The notes below the pieces were generated by a model. That model was given only the letters and a program-made list of their open reading frames with translations. It was not told where the DNA came from and made no database searches. A stretch of DNA of 64,000 nucleotides from Tenacibaculum tangerinum (GTDB lineage: Bacteria; Bacteroidota; Bacteroidia; Flavobacteriales; Flavobacteriaceae): contig NZ_CP122539.1 in assembly GCF_029853675.1 (NCBI RefSeq), positions 2,685,001 to 2,749,000 of the forward strand, given 5' to 3'. Below, one piece after another: positions 17,322 to 25,932 of this stretch (its first letter is position 1; every line of letters begins with the position of its first letter). The position numbers were made by a program, and so were the translations under genes.

Positions 17322-17978
17322 ATGGAATTAACGAAAGAACAAATTAAAAAAATAGATAATCGGTTAAAAAGAAAAGGTATTAACTATTGGGATTTGCGTA
17401 TTGAAATGGTTGATCATATTGTTTCAGACATAGAAGAAAACGCTACATCTAATGATTTTAAAGTGGCACTTGAAAAGTCTTTAGATAAATTAGGCTGGCG
17501 AGGAAGTTTACATAAACAGAATCAAGAAGGGTGGCAAAATGTGAATAGAAAATATCGAAGAGAATATGCTAAAGAAATTTTACACTTTATTAAGTCTATT
17601 AAAAATATGTCGACTTTTATCTTTTTTTCTTTTGTATACTATCTCATTTCAAAACACTTAAATTTTGACGATTTCAAAAAGCTAAGCCTAGCAATGTTTT
17701 TAGTTCCTTTGGTTATATTTCTTTTTTTAACTACCAAACAATTAATGAAAAAGTACGGAAAATCTGTAAATGTAGATTACGGTATGTTCTATTTTTTATT
17801 TCCTTTTTTAATGATAAATTTTCCCTTACAACTCATTAAAGAATTTACTGAGGATTTTCAAAAAATAAGCATTATTATTATAGTCTCTCTTTTCTGGGTT
17901 TTTAGCTACATTGGGTACAAGGTTTATAGAACAGCTATTACTGTAGTTGAAAAAATGAAAAAAGAATTGACCTTATGA
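17322..17978 (+). CDS. Membrane protein with HAAS-like N-terminal domain (copy 1)
   Basis: A 218-aa protein: a cytoplasmic helical domain (1-95, with 'IEMVDHIVSDIEEN') and four predicted membrane helices after about residue 100. The N-domain resembles the small helical domain found in membrane partners of PadR regulators (HAAS/DUF1700-like). The next gene has the same plan and the same 'E-VDH---DIE' motif, so the pair probably arose by tandem duplication. Possible role: transmitting a membrane signal to PadR. Its TGA stop overlaps the next ATG (ATGA). Confidence 0.7.
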   Translation: MELTKEQIKKIDNRLKRKGINYWDLRIEMVDHIVSDIEENATSNDFKVALEKSLDKLGWRGSLHKQNQEGWQNVNRKYRREYAKEILHFIKSIKNMSTFIFFSFVYYLISKHLNFDDFKKLSLAMFLVPLVIFLFLTTKQLMKKYGKSVNVDYGMFYFLFPFLMINFPLQLIKEFTEDFQKISIIIIVSLFWVFSYIGYKVYRTAITVVEKMKKELTL

Positions 17979-18682
17979 AACTCACCGATCAACATATAAA
18001 AGAGCTTTATACATTTACACGTCAACATTATGTAGAACATTACGACGTACAAACAGAATTGGTAGATCATCTCGCTAACGACATAGAACAACTATGGGAA
18101 GAAAAACCAACCCTTTCTTTTGAACAGGCTAGAGATGCCTCATTTAAAAAATTTGGAGTATTCGGATTTATGAATATTGTTGAAGAAAAACAAAAACAAC
18201 TCGGTAAAAAGTACCGAACTATTTTATGGAAGCATGTTAAAGAATGGTTCAGACTTCCTAAAATTATTCTAACCATAGGTGTTTTCTTCTTCTTCTATTA
18301 CTGTATGCAAATTTCTATTGGAATTTATGTACTTGGCGTTTCACTACTCATTTTAGCCATTCTTAACCTCTATTGGGTGCTTCAGTTAAAAAAAGAGTTT
18401 AAAAAAAGAACCCGAAAAAATCATAAAAAATGGATGCTTGAAGAACTCATTTTTAACGTGGCTTCTTTTGGAGGAATTTTAGTCGCCTCAAACTTACCTC
18501 AACTGTTTACCTATGCTGAAAAAACTCCTTCTAACTTAGGTGCTTTTAGTATTTCGTTACTGATAACTTTAGCAATTGTTTATTCCTATATCACATTGGT
18601 AATCATTCCAAAAAAAGCAGAGGTTTTACTCCAAGAACAGTATCCTGAATATAAAATTGCGAACAATCTAATGGTTGAATGA
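17975..18682 (+). CDS. Membrane protein with HAAS-like N-terminal domain (copy 2)
   Basis: Paralogue of the upstream gene: 235 aa, N-terminal helical domain with 'TELVDHLANDIEQLWEEKP' and four membrane helices from about residue 95 ('TIGVFFFFYYCM' onward). Start overlaps the previous stop by 4 nt, so translation is coupled. Function unknown; context says it works with the PadR regulator. It is followed by a low-complexity repeat tract, not by a clear terminator. Confidence 0.7.
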   Translation: MKLTDQHIKELYTFTRQHYVEHYDVQTELVDHLANDIEQLWEEKPTLSFEQARDASFKKFGVFGFMNIVEEKQKQLGKKYRTILWKHVKEWFRLPKIILTIGVFFFFYYCMQISIGIYVLGVSLLILAILNLYWVLQLKKEFKKRTRKNHKKWMLEELIFNVASFGGILVASNLPQLFTYAEKTPSNLGAFSISLLITLAIVYSYITLVIIPKKAEVLLQEQYPEYKIANNLMVE

Positions 18683-18780
18683 TTCAATAAACCAATGATT
18701 TAATGATTTAATGATTCAATGAGGTAATGATTCAATGAGGTGATGAGGTAATGAGGTAATGAGGTAAGAAGATTACGATT
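18683..18780. repeat. Low-complexity direct-repeat tract
   Basis: About a dozen degenerate copies of 'aatgattcaatgaggt' / 'gatgaggtaatgaggta'. Related in style to tracts at 11744-11927 and 46935-47010. It lies between convergent genes. Confidence 0.75.
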
Positions 18781-18838
18781 GTAAAATTTAGAATTATTGT
18801 AATTAAAGAAAACTAAACATTAAAAATTCGTAATTCTA

Positions 18839-19510
18839 TTACTTTTTCCCTTCCACCACAATTACAATTTCTCCTTTTGCTGGTTTTTCTGTATAATATG
18901 ATAGTACTTCTTTTACATTTCCTCGTTTGGTTTCTTCAAACAATTTTGTCAATTCTCTAGAAACAGAAAGTTGTCTATCTTCTCCAAAGTACTCCGCAAA
19001 ATTGGTGAGGGTTTTTAATAACTTGTGCGGACTCTCATAAAAAATCATCGTCCGTGTTTCTTCTGCCAAGAACTGTAATCGTGTTTGACGTCCTTTTTTT
19101 ACAGGTAAAAAACCTTCAAACACAAACTTATCATTTGGTAAACCCGAGTTTACCAATGCTGGCACAAAAGCAGTAGCTCCTGGCAAGCATTCCACCTCAA
19201 TATTGTTTTGTACACAAGCCCGTGTTAACAAGAAACCAGGGTCAGAAATTGCTGGAGTTCCCGCATCAGAAATCAACGCAAATGTTTCTCCCCCCTGCAA
19301 ACGTTTTACAATGGTATCGACCGTTTTGTGTTCATTGTGCATGTGATGCGATTGCATGGGCGTAGTAATCTCGTAATGCTTTAACAGCTTACCACTAGTG
19401 CGTGTATCTTCGGCTAAAATACAATCTACCTCTTTTAAAATACGCAATGCTCGTAGCGTAATATCTTCTAAATTTCCAATGGGTGTAGGCACCAAATACA
19501 ATGTACTCAT
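18839..19510 (-). CDS. rsmI: 16S rRNA (cytidine-1402-2'-O)-methyltransferase
   Basis: Methylates the 2'-OH of C1402 in the ribosomal decoding centre. Tetrapyrrole-methylase fold: 'YLVPTPIGNLEDITLRAL' at the N-terminus, 'AEDTRTSGKLLKHY', 'LISDAGTPAISDPG', 'PGATAFVPALVNSGLP' and 'FYESPHKL'. At 223 aa it matches the shorter Bacteroidota form without the C-terminal extension of E. coli RsmI. It diverges from dxs; only 38 bp separate the start codons, so the promoters overlap. Confidence 0.95.
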   Translation of the reverse strand: MSTLYLVPTPIGNLEDITLRALRILKEVDCILAEDTRTSGKLLKHYEITTPMQSHHMHNEHKTVDTIVKRLQGGETFALISDAGTPAISDPGFLLTRACVQNNIEVECLPGATAFVPALVNSGLPNDKFVFEGFLPVKKGRQTRLQFLAEETRTMIFYESPHKLLKTLTNFAEYFGEDRQLSVSRELTKLFEETKRGNVKEVLSYYTEKPAKGEIVIVVEGKK

Positions 19511-19536
19511 ACCACAAAGCTACAACAAAGTTTTCT

Positions 19537-19544
19537 TACATTTG
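19537..19544 (+). promoter_or_regulatory. -7 box of dxs promoter (TACATTTG)
   Basis: TAnnTTTG match exactly 4 nt before the preferred dxs ATG (19549), the same spacing as at glyS and pth, predicting a leaderless mRNA. Confidence 0.6.
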
Positions 19545-19548
19545 TGTT

Positions 19549-21318
19549 ATGCCACAAAAGCTGTTAAAAAATATCGACCTCTCTTCAGATGTACGAAAGT
19601 TAACACCTGAACAACTTCCGCAGTTAGCGAAAGAAATACGTGAATTTATTATTGAGGTAGTTGCTGCGAAAGAAGGGCATTTAGGCGCTAGCTTAGGAGT
19701 CGTAGAATTAACCATAGCACTCCATTATTTGTTTGATACTCCAAACGATTTGTTGGTTTGGGATGTGGGACATCAGGCGTACGGACATAAAATTTTAACA
19801 GGAAGAAAAGATGTTTTTCATACCAACCGCCAGTTGGGAGGTATTTCAGGATTTCCTAAACGTTCTGAAAGTGAGTATGACACCTTTGGTGTAGGGCATT
19901 CTTCTACCGCTATTTCTGCCGTTTTAGGAATGGCAATTGCTTCGAAATTGCAAGGCATAGAAAAACATCATATTGCCATTATTGGGGATGCTTCTATCGC
20001 AAGCGGAATGGCTTTTGAAGCCTTGAACCATGGGGGAGATACCAATGCAAATATCTTAGTTATTTTAAACGACAATGCGATTGGGATTGACCCTTCGGTA
20101 GGTGCTTTAAAGGAGTATTTAACCAAAATTAAATCTCCTCTATTAAAAGTGGAACAGCACAATATTTTTGAGGCCTTAAACTTCGATTATTCTGGACCTA
20201 TTGACGGACATAATTTTGAAGAGTTGTTGCGAGAGTTAGAGCGATTGAAAAAAGTTTCGGGACCTAAGTTTTTGCATGTCATTACCACCAAAGGGAAAGG
20301 GTTGCGACAAGCAGAGCAAGACCAAGTAACCTACCATGCTCCTGGAAAGTTTGATAAAATTTCTGGAGAAGTGCTACCCAAAGAAGAAAGTGAGTACACC
20401 AAATTTCAAGATGTTTTTGGTAAAACCATAGTTGAACTGGCGCAACAAAATGAAAAAATTGTAGGAATTACCCCTGCCATGTTAACAGGAAGCTCGTTAA
20501 AATTGATGATGCAAGAATTTCCTGAGCGCACTTTTGATGTAGGCATTGCCGAACAGCATGCTGTAACCTTGGCTGCGGGTATGTCTACCCAAGGACTGAT
20601 TCCGTTTTGTAACATCTATTCTACTTTTTTACAACGAGCGTACGACCAAGTAATCCACGATGTTGCCCTGCAAAACCTACCTGTAATTTTTTGTTTAGAC
20701 AGAGCAGGATTGGTAGGAGAAGATGGCGCAACGCATCACGGTGTTTTCGATTTGGCGTATTTGAGTTGCATACCCAACCTAATTGTATTTGCACCTCGTA
20801 ACGAAATTGAGTTACGAAATAGCATGTTTACTGCACAAAAAGGACTTAAACAACCTATAGCTATTCGATACCCAAGAGGAAAGGGCAAACTACGGCAGTG
20901 GCAATTTCCTTTTGAAAGTATTCCCATCGGAAAAGGAATTTGTTTGCAGGAAGGAACTCAACTAGCAGTACTATCTGTAGGAACTATTGCCGATAATGTT
21001 TCTGAAGCTATGAACCAACTTGAGAATAAAGAGGTCATTGCTCATTACGATTTCCGCTTTATCAAACCTTTAGACACCCAACTTTTAGAGACTATTTTCA
21101 AAAAGTTTGATACCATTATCACTATTGAAGAAGGTACGATTAAGGGCGGATTCGGAAGTGCGGTGTTAGCGTATGCTTCTGAGGTAAACTATAAAGGGCA
21201 TATCAAACTACTAGGCATTCCTGATGCATTCATACATCACGGAACGATTCCGCAGCTACAAGAACTTTGTAAGATAGATGCTACCTCTATTACAAAAACA
21301 ATTCAAGGGTTGTTGTAA
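19549..21318 (+). CDS. dxs: 1-deoxy-D-xylulose-5-phosphate synthase
   Basis: Thiamine-diphosphate enzyme that condenses pyruvate and glyceraldehyde-3-phosphate in the first step of the MEP isoprenoid pathway. Seen: 'VGHQAYGHKILTGRKD', ThDP/Mg site 'IIGDASIASGMAFEALNHGG' to 'ILNDNAIGID', and the transketolase-like central domain with 'GIAEQHAVTLAAGM' and 'HHGVFDLAYL', then 'RYPRGKG'. Start at ATG 19549 ('MPQKLLKNIDL'); the ORF from 19501 would overlap rsmI and cross the promoter box. The resulting 589 aa is normal for Bacteroidota. Confidence 0.96.
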   Translation: MPQKLLKNIDLSSDVRKLTPEQLPQLAKEIREFIIEVVAAKEGHLGASLGVVELTIALHYLFDTPNDLLVWDVGHQAYGHKILTGRKDVFHTNRQLGGISGFPKRSESEYDTFGVGHSSTAISAVLGMAIASKLQGIEKHHIAIIGDASIASGMAFEALNHGGDTNANILVILNDNAIGIDPSVGALKEYLTKIKSPLLKVEQHNIFEALNFDYSGPIDGHNFEELLRELERLKKVSGPKFLHVITTKGKGLRQAEQDQVTYHAPGKFDKISGEVLPKEESEYTKFQDVFGKTIVELAQQNEKIVGITPAMLTGSSLKLMMQEFPERTFDVGIAEQHAVTLAAGMSTQGLIPFCNIYSTFLQRAYDQVIHDVALQNLPVIFCLDRAGLVGEDGATHHGVFDLAYLSCIPNLIVFAPRNEIELRNSMFTAQKGLKQPIAIRYPRGKGKLRQWQFPFESIPIGKGICLQEGTQLAVLSVGTIADNVSEAMNQLENKEVIAHYDFRFIKPLDTQLLETIFKKFDTIITIEEGTIKGGFGSAVLAYASEVNYKGHIKLLGIPDAFIHHGTIPQLQELCKIDATSITKTIQGLL

Positions 21319-21720
21319 ACTTTTTTTAAAGTAATTATGAGGTTTACGAATAATTTTTCCATGTACGGCTAGTTACCATTATCGTTACAGATATCAGTTA
21401 CTTACAACAACTTCAAATTTTAGTTCTTTTGCCATTTTTGCTCGTAATAAGGTTTTCGTATGGTCATTGCGAGGAGGGAAGGACGAAGCAATCTGTTTTT
21501 GATTACCGTCACCTCGAATGGCTTTGAGAGATTTCAAGGTTTTGAGTTACTATTATTCATGAGATTACGTCACTACACTACGTTTCGTTCGTAATGACAT
21601 TTTGTTTCGAAGTAATAATGACCTCAAATGCGAAATAATAAAAGATAAATCGTATTAAATATCAATAAATGTAGTACTTGGTAATTTTCAGGTTTTTTAT
21701 AACAACAAGTTATTACTTGC
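21319..21720. repeat. Intergenic region with inverted dispersed repeat
   Basis: A 400-bp gap. At 21456-21490 lies gtcattgcgaggagggaagg...gaagcaatct, a repeat type widespread between genes of Bacteroidota. An inverted partner (agattacgtcac...ttcgttcgtaatgac, about 21560-21600) completes a roughly 145-bp palindromic unit, with another 'aatgacc' copy after it. On the minus strand before it (about 21394-21450), a frame reads 'KTLLRAKMAKELKFEVVVSN' then stop, possibly the tail of a lost gene. No intact ORF. Confidence 0.55.
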
Positions 21721-22932
21721 TTAACTCAGCATCATCTGTGCTTTTTTAACCGCATTCACTAGCACATCTATTTCCTCTTTCGTATTGTAAAAAGCAAAAG
21801 AAGCTCTCACCGTTCCTGGAATACCGTAAAAATCCATAATAGGCTGTGCACAATGGTGTCCTGTACGAACAGCCACCCCCAATTTATCTAAAATCGCTCC
21901 GACATCATACGGATGAATTCCTTCTAAATTAAATGATATTACCGATGTTTTTTTTGAAGTTCCATAGATTTTTAATCCCTCTATTTTTTCTAGTTCTTGC
22001 GTAGCATACGATAACAACTCGTTTTCTTGTTTTTCTATGTTTTCAAAACCCACTGCATTCATATAGTCTACCGCCACTCCAAAAGCAATACCGCCACAAA
22101 TATTTGGCGTACCTGCTTCAAACTTATGAGGCAATCCTGCATAGGTTGTTTTTTCAAACGTAACTGTTTCAATCATTTCTCCACCTCCTTGATAAGGAGG
22201 TAACAATTGTAACAACTCTTCTTTACCATACAACATTCCAACGCCTGTAGGTCCGCACATTTTATGGGCAGAAGCCACGTAAAAGTCGGCATCTAAAGCT
22301 TGAACATCGGGTTTGATATGAGGCACTGCCTGCGCTCCATCAATCAACACATAGGCGCCAAACTTATGCGCCGCATGAATTATTTCTTTTATTGGATTGA
22401 TGGTTCCCAAAGCATTCGACACATGGTTACAAAAAACCAATTTGGTTTTTGGGCTTAGCAATTCATGGTAACTGTCTATTCGCAATGCACCCTCTTTATC
22501 CATCGGAATTACCCTTAAAATCGCCCCTGTTTTTTCACATAACATTTGCCAAGGTACGATGTTAGAGTGATGCTCTAATGCAGAAACAAGTACCTCGTCT
22601 CCTTCCTTTAAAATAGCTGCAAACCCCGAGGCTACGATATTAATTCCGTGTGTAGTACCCGAAGTTAAAATGATTTCATACGAATGTTTTGCATTGAAGT
22701 GTTGTTGAATTTTTTTTCGTGCTTCTTCGTATTTATCGGTAGCTTCCTGACTTAAGGTATGCACACCTCTGTGAATATTGGCATTGTAATTCGTATAGTA
22801 ATCCACGATGGCATCAATAACCACCTGAGGGGTTTGCGAAGTTGCTCCGTTATCCAAATACACTAACTTTTTTCCGTGTATTTCTCTATTCAAAATAGGA
22901 AAATCAGCTCTAATTTTATCGATACTAAACAT
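21721..22932 (-). CDS. sufS: Cysteine desulfurase, SufS type
   Basis: PLP enzyme taking sulfur from cysteine for Fe-S cluster assembly. Motifs: 'YLDNGATSQTP', 'SALEHHSNIVPW', PLP lysine in 'YVASAHKMCGPTGVGMLYG', and the persulfide cysteine in 'RTGHHCAQPIMDFYG', the group II (SufS/CsdA) context. Start at 22932 ('MFSIDKIRADFPILN'), with a promoter box (CAAAGGTA, 22952-22959, TACCTTTG on this strand) upstream and a CAAA about 18 nt further as -33. No other suf genes are adjacent in the window. Confidence 0.92.
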   Translation of the reverse strand: MFSIDKIRADFPILNREIHGKKLVYLDNGATSQTPQVVIDAIVDYYTNYNANIHRGVHTLSQEATDKYEEARKKIQQHFNAKHSYEIILTSGTTHGINIVASGFAAILKEGDEVLVSALEHHSNIVPWQMLCEKTGAILRVIPMDKEGALRIDSYHELLSPKTKLVFCNHVSNALGTINPIKEIIHAAHKFGAYVLIDGAQAVPHIKPDVQALDADFYVASAHKMCGPTGVGMLYGKEELLQLLPPYQGGGEMIETVTFEKTTYAGLPHKFEAGTPNICGGIAFGVAVDYMNAVGFENIEKQENELLSYATQELEKIEGLKIYGTSKKTSVISFNLEGIHPYDVGAILDKLGVAVRTGHHCAQPIMDFYGIPGTVRASFAFYNTKEEIDVLVNAVKKAQMMLS

Positions 22933-22951
22933 GTAAAAATCAAATTTAAGA

Positions 22952-22981
22952 CAAAGGTAGGACTTGCATTTCAAATACAAA
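22952..22981 (-). promoter_or_regulatory. sufS promoter (TTTG, 18 nt, TACCTTTG)
   Basis: On the minus strand TTTG at 22981-22978 and TACCTTTG at 22959-22952 are spaced by 18 nt, close to the Bacteroidota consensus. A plus-strand box TACATTTG (23001-23008) for the divergent serine hydrolase lies next to it. Confidence 0.55.
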
Positions 22982-23023
22982 CATCAAACAATTAAATTCT
23001 TACATTTGTCATAAATCATTCAA

Positions 23024-24349
23024 ATGAAAATTTTTAAAAGAATTCTGTTAGTTGTTTTAGTTGCCTTTGTACTAACCTTTTTTTACAATTACCCTAAATT
23101 AACTCTTCTTTCAGGATATGCTGCTAAAAATACGGCTTCATCGGTATTCCTCGCCAAAAGAAGTTTGGCTTTTACCGATGCAAACGACAATAATTTTACT
23201 CCCGTAAACATTGCTTCTAATGAAATTAACACCGACGAAGCATCGGCTGCGAGTTCTGTGCTCGGACTGAACAAAAGAAAAGCGATTTACCGAGAAGGAT
23301 TGGGCGCTGTTTTGGTAACTGATGATTTTGATAGCAGCCAACCGCAACTCACCCCAAAACGTTCAAAACCTGATAATTCGACTCCTTTCCCCTACGGAAA
23401 TGCAGACCCAAAAGACACTGTTTTTGCGAATATTGATTATGCAAAGCTGAAGGAAACGATTGATACCATTTTTAACGATAAAAATAAAACTCGTTCGGTC
23501 GTAGTGATATACAAAGACAACATTATTTTTGAAAAGTACGACACGGGTTTTACCAAAGATTCAAGACAATTGGGATGGTCGATGACTAAAAGTATTACAG
23601 GTACGTTGTTCGGAATTTTAAAATGTAAAGGGAAAATTAACCTTCAGCAAAACAACTTATTTCCAGAATGGAAAAACGATGAACGAAAAAACATTACCAT
23701 TCATAATTTACTGCAAATGAATTCTGGTTTGGAGTGGGAAGAGGACTATAACAGTATTTCTGATGCTACGAAAATGTTGTTTTTAGAAAAAGATATGACC
23801 CAAGCACAGGTACACAAACCTTTGATAGGCAAACCGAACGAAACGTGGAATTATTCTTCTGGAACGACCAATCTATTATCGGGTATTTTGCGAACAAAAT
23901 TCGACACACACCAAGCGTATCTCGATTTTTGGTATAGCGCTTTGATTGATAAAATTGGCATGAACTCTATGCTTGTTGAAACCGATATGAGCAATCATTA
24001 TATAGGCTCTTCATACGGTTGGGCAACGGCTAGAGATTGGGCAAAATTAGGCTTGCTATACTTGCATAATGGTGAATGGAACGGAGAGCATTTATTTGAC
24101 AACGAATGGGTTAGCTATGCTACGACCCCTACCGCAACTTCTGATGGAAAGTATGGTGCACAGCTCTGGTTGAACGCAGGAGGTAAGTACCCCGATGTAC
24201 CTAAAAATATGTATTCTTTTAACGGTTATAAAGGTCAAAATGTATTTATTTTACCCAGTCAAGAGTTGGTCGTAGTTCGTACAAGCCTGACTAAAAATGC
24301 AGATGTAAACACCTTGCTAAAAGGAATTGTAAATGCTATTAAAACTTAA
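23024..24349 (+). CDS. Beta-lactamase-fold serine hydrolase
   Basis: A 441-aa protein with an N-terminal membrane anchor or signal (about 5-22), then a class C beta-lactamase/esterase domain: catalytic S-x-x-K 'GWSMTKSITG' (Ser186, Lys189), Y-x-N-like 'WNYSSGTTNLLSG', and a C-terminal 'SFNGYKGQNVFILPSQE'. Such proteins act as esterases, D-aminopeptidases or beta-lactamases in the periplasm; the substrate is unknown. 155 linker residues of unknown fold precede the domain. It is followed 3 nt later by the SdpI-like gene. Promoter box TACATTTG lies 15 nt before the ATG. Confidence 0.85.
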   Translation: MKIFKRILLVVLVAFVLTFFYNYPKLTLLSGYAAKNTASSVFLAKRSLAFTDANDNNFTPVNIASNEINTDEASAASSVLGLNKRKAIYREGLGAVLVTDDFDSSQPQLTPKRSKPDNSTPFPYGNADPKDTVFANIDYAKLKETIDTIFNDKNKTRSVVVIYKDNIIFEKYDTGFTKDSRQLGWSMTKSITGTLFGILKCKGKINLQQNNLFPEWKNDERKNITIHNLLQMNSGLEWEEDYNSISDATKMLFLEKDMTQAQVHKPLIGKPNETWNYSSGTTNLLSGILRTKFDTHQAYLDFWYSALIDKIGMNSMLVETDMSNHYIGSSYGWATARDWAKLGLLYLHNGEWNGEHLFDNEWVSYATTPTATSDGKYGAQLWLNAGGKYPDVPKNMYSFNGYKGQNVFILPSQELVVVRTSLTKNADVNTLLKGIVNAIKT

Positions 24350-24352
24350 ACT

Positions 24353-24694
24353 ATGAATCCTTTCTATTACGTACTTTCAGTAAACGGATTGCTGTTTGTG
24401 TTCAGTCTTATTTTCTATTTTTTTCCACCTAAAAAAATCAATGCTATTTACGGGTATCGCACGAACAAAACCATGAAAAATGACACGATTTGGCAGTTTG
24501 CCAATGCTTTTTTTACTAAAGAATTTCTAAAGTATTCAGCAATTTCGTTGGTAGCAGCCTTTGTATTGGCGTTTATCGTACAAGAATTAACCTGGCAACC
24601 CATGGCAATTATGTTGTTGTCCTTAGCGGTATCTGTAATAAAAACCGAACAAGAACTAAACAAGCGTTTTGATGAGGAAGGAAATGGGAAGTAG
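24353..24694 (+). CDS. SdpI-family membrane protein
   Basis: A 113-aa inner-membrane protein with three helices and the family signature 'IYGYRTNKTMKNDTIWQFAN'. SdpI of Bacillus gives immunity to a toxin; most relatives have no known role. It is probably in one transcript with the preceding serine hydrolase (3-nt gap) and the following AraC regulator (23 nt). Confidence 0.85.
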   Translation: MNPFYYVLSVNGLLFVFSLIFYFFPPKKINAIYGYRTNKTMKNDTIWQFANAFFTKEFLKYSAISLVAAFVLAFIVQELTWQPMAIMLLSLAVSVIKTEQELNKRFDEEGNGK

Positions 24695-24717
24695 ATAAAA
24701 TTCACAGTGAAAATTGT

Positions 24718-25848
24718 ATGAATACTAATTTTAATTTTTTTAATAGTTTAATTATTAGCGGAGCTTTACAAGGAATTATCTTTGCAGCAGTTGTTTTATT
24801 ATATAACAAACACAAATCGAAGTCTAATTTTTTTCTTGCTCAGGTTGTTTTATACCTATCCTTAAACAATTTGTATTATTGGTTCGTTGATGTTGGACTT
24901 TCTCAAAACATTCCTTATTACGAAAACTTATACATTCCATTGAATTTATTGATTCTTCCTTGCTATTATTGTTTCGTTATTAGTTATTTTAATATAAAAG
25001 AAAAAACCACTTATCTGTTTGTTCCTTTTCTTATCAGCTTGTTAACACATATTTTTCTACTAGTATATAAACTGTTTTTTACATCTCACTTTATTATATC
25101 TCAAAAAAACATCCATTTCTTTTACTACGCAGAAGAGTATCTATCAGCTCTCTTTACTCTTTTTGTCATTTTTAAAACGTTTTCTTTTATAAAGAATTAT
25201 GAAAAAAACGCAAAAGAATACTCTTCTAAAATTGTAAAAAAGGAAACTAAATGGCTGAAAAACCTATTATTTTTTGGTATTTTTATTTCTATTTTATGGA
25301 TATTACTAACCTTATTTAGTCAATATTTTAACATCTATCAATTACAAACTAATAACACCTACTTTTTATGGTTGAGTATTTCTTTTTTAGTGTATTGGTT
25401 AGGATATAACGGAATATACTATAACGGAATTTTTAATCAAAGAACGGAAATACGAAAACAAACAATAGATAATAAAGCTATAAAAACTAGACCTAGTTCT
25501 GAAAAAGGTAAACAACAAGTTGAGGATTTTAAAGCAATAATAAAAAATCAAAAACTATACCTAAACCCACAGTTTAGTCTTTCCCTATTTTCTAAAAAAC
25601 TCGACTTAAGTGAAAGTTATCTGTCACATATTTTCAACCAAAATTCTTCTATTAATTTTTCAGAGTATGTTAATAAACTACGCGTAGAAGAGGCACTAAA
25701 ACTATTAAAGAACAGTCAATTTAAAAATTATACGATTGTTGCTATTGGTTTAGAGGCAGGCTTTAACTCTAAATCTACTTTCTATCATAATTTTAAAAAA
25801 GAAGTTGGCGTAACCCCCACACAGTATCGAAAAGAAAACATGTCCTAA
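24718..25848 (+). CDS. AraC-family regulator with membrane sensor domain
   Basis: 376 aa: seven predicted membrane helices in the first ~230 residues, then a linker and a C-terminal AraC DNA-binding domain (about 275-376) with both helix-turn-helices ('FSLSLFSKKLDLSESYLSHI' and 'FNSKSTFYHNFKKEVGVTPT'). This 7TM-plus-HTH_18 layout is common in flavobacteria and places the sensor in the inner membrane. Targets unknown; the lipoprotein at 25933 and the genes upstream are the obvious candidates. Confidence 0.9.
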   Translation: MNTNFNFFNSLIISGALQGIIFAAVVLLYNKHKSKSNFFLAQVVLYLSLNNLYYWFVDVGLSQNIPYYENLYIPLNLLILPCYYCFVISYFNIKEKTTYLFVPFLISLLTHIFLLVYKLFFTSHFIISQKNIHFFYYAEEYLSALFTLFVIFKTFSFIKNYEKNAKEYSSKIVKKETKWLKNLLFFGIFISILWILLTLFSQYFNIYQLQTNNTYFLWLSISFLVYWLGYNGIYYNGIFNQRTEIRKQTIDNKAIKTRPSSEKGKQQVEDFKAIIKNQKLYLNPQFSLSLFSKKLDLSESYLSHIFNQNSSINFSEYVNKLRVEEALKLLKNSQFKNYTIVAIGLEAGFNSKSTFYHNFKKEVGVTPTQYRKENMS

Positions 25849-25932
25849 TTTTTTTAGATTCTAAATATTCAGGACACTTAAAACCCTCTTTATAAATAGG
25901 TTTGTGGTCATATAATCTAAAAATAAATTTTT

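Noticed and set aside
18683..18780. CRISPR-like array
   Set aside because: Repeats are 8-16 nt, degenerate and contiguous without unique spacers; no cas genes.
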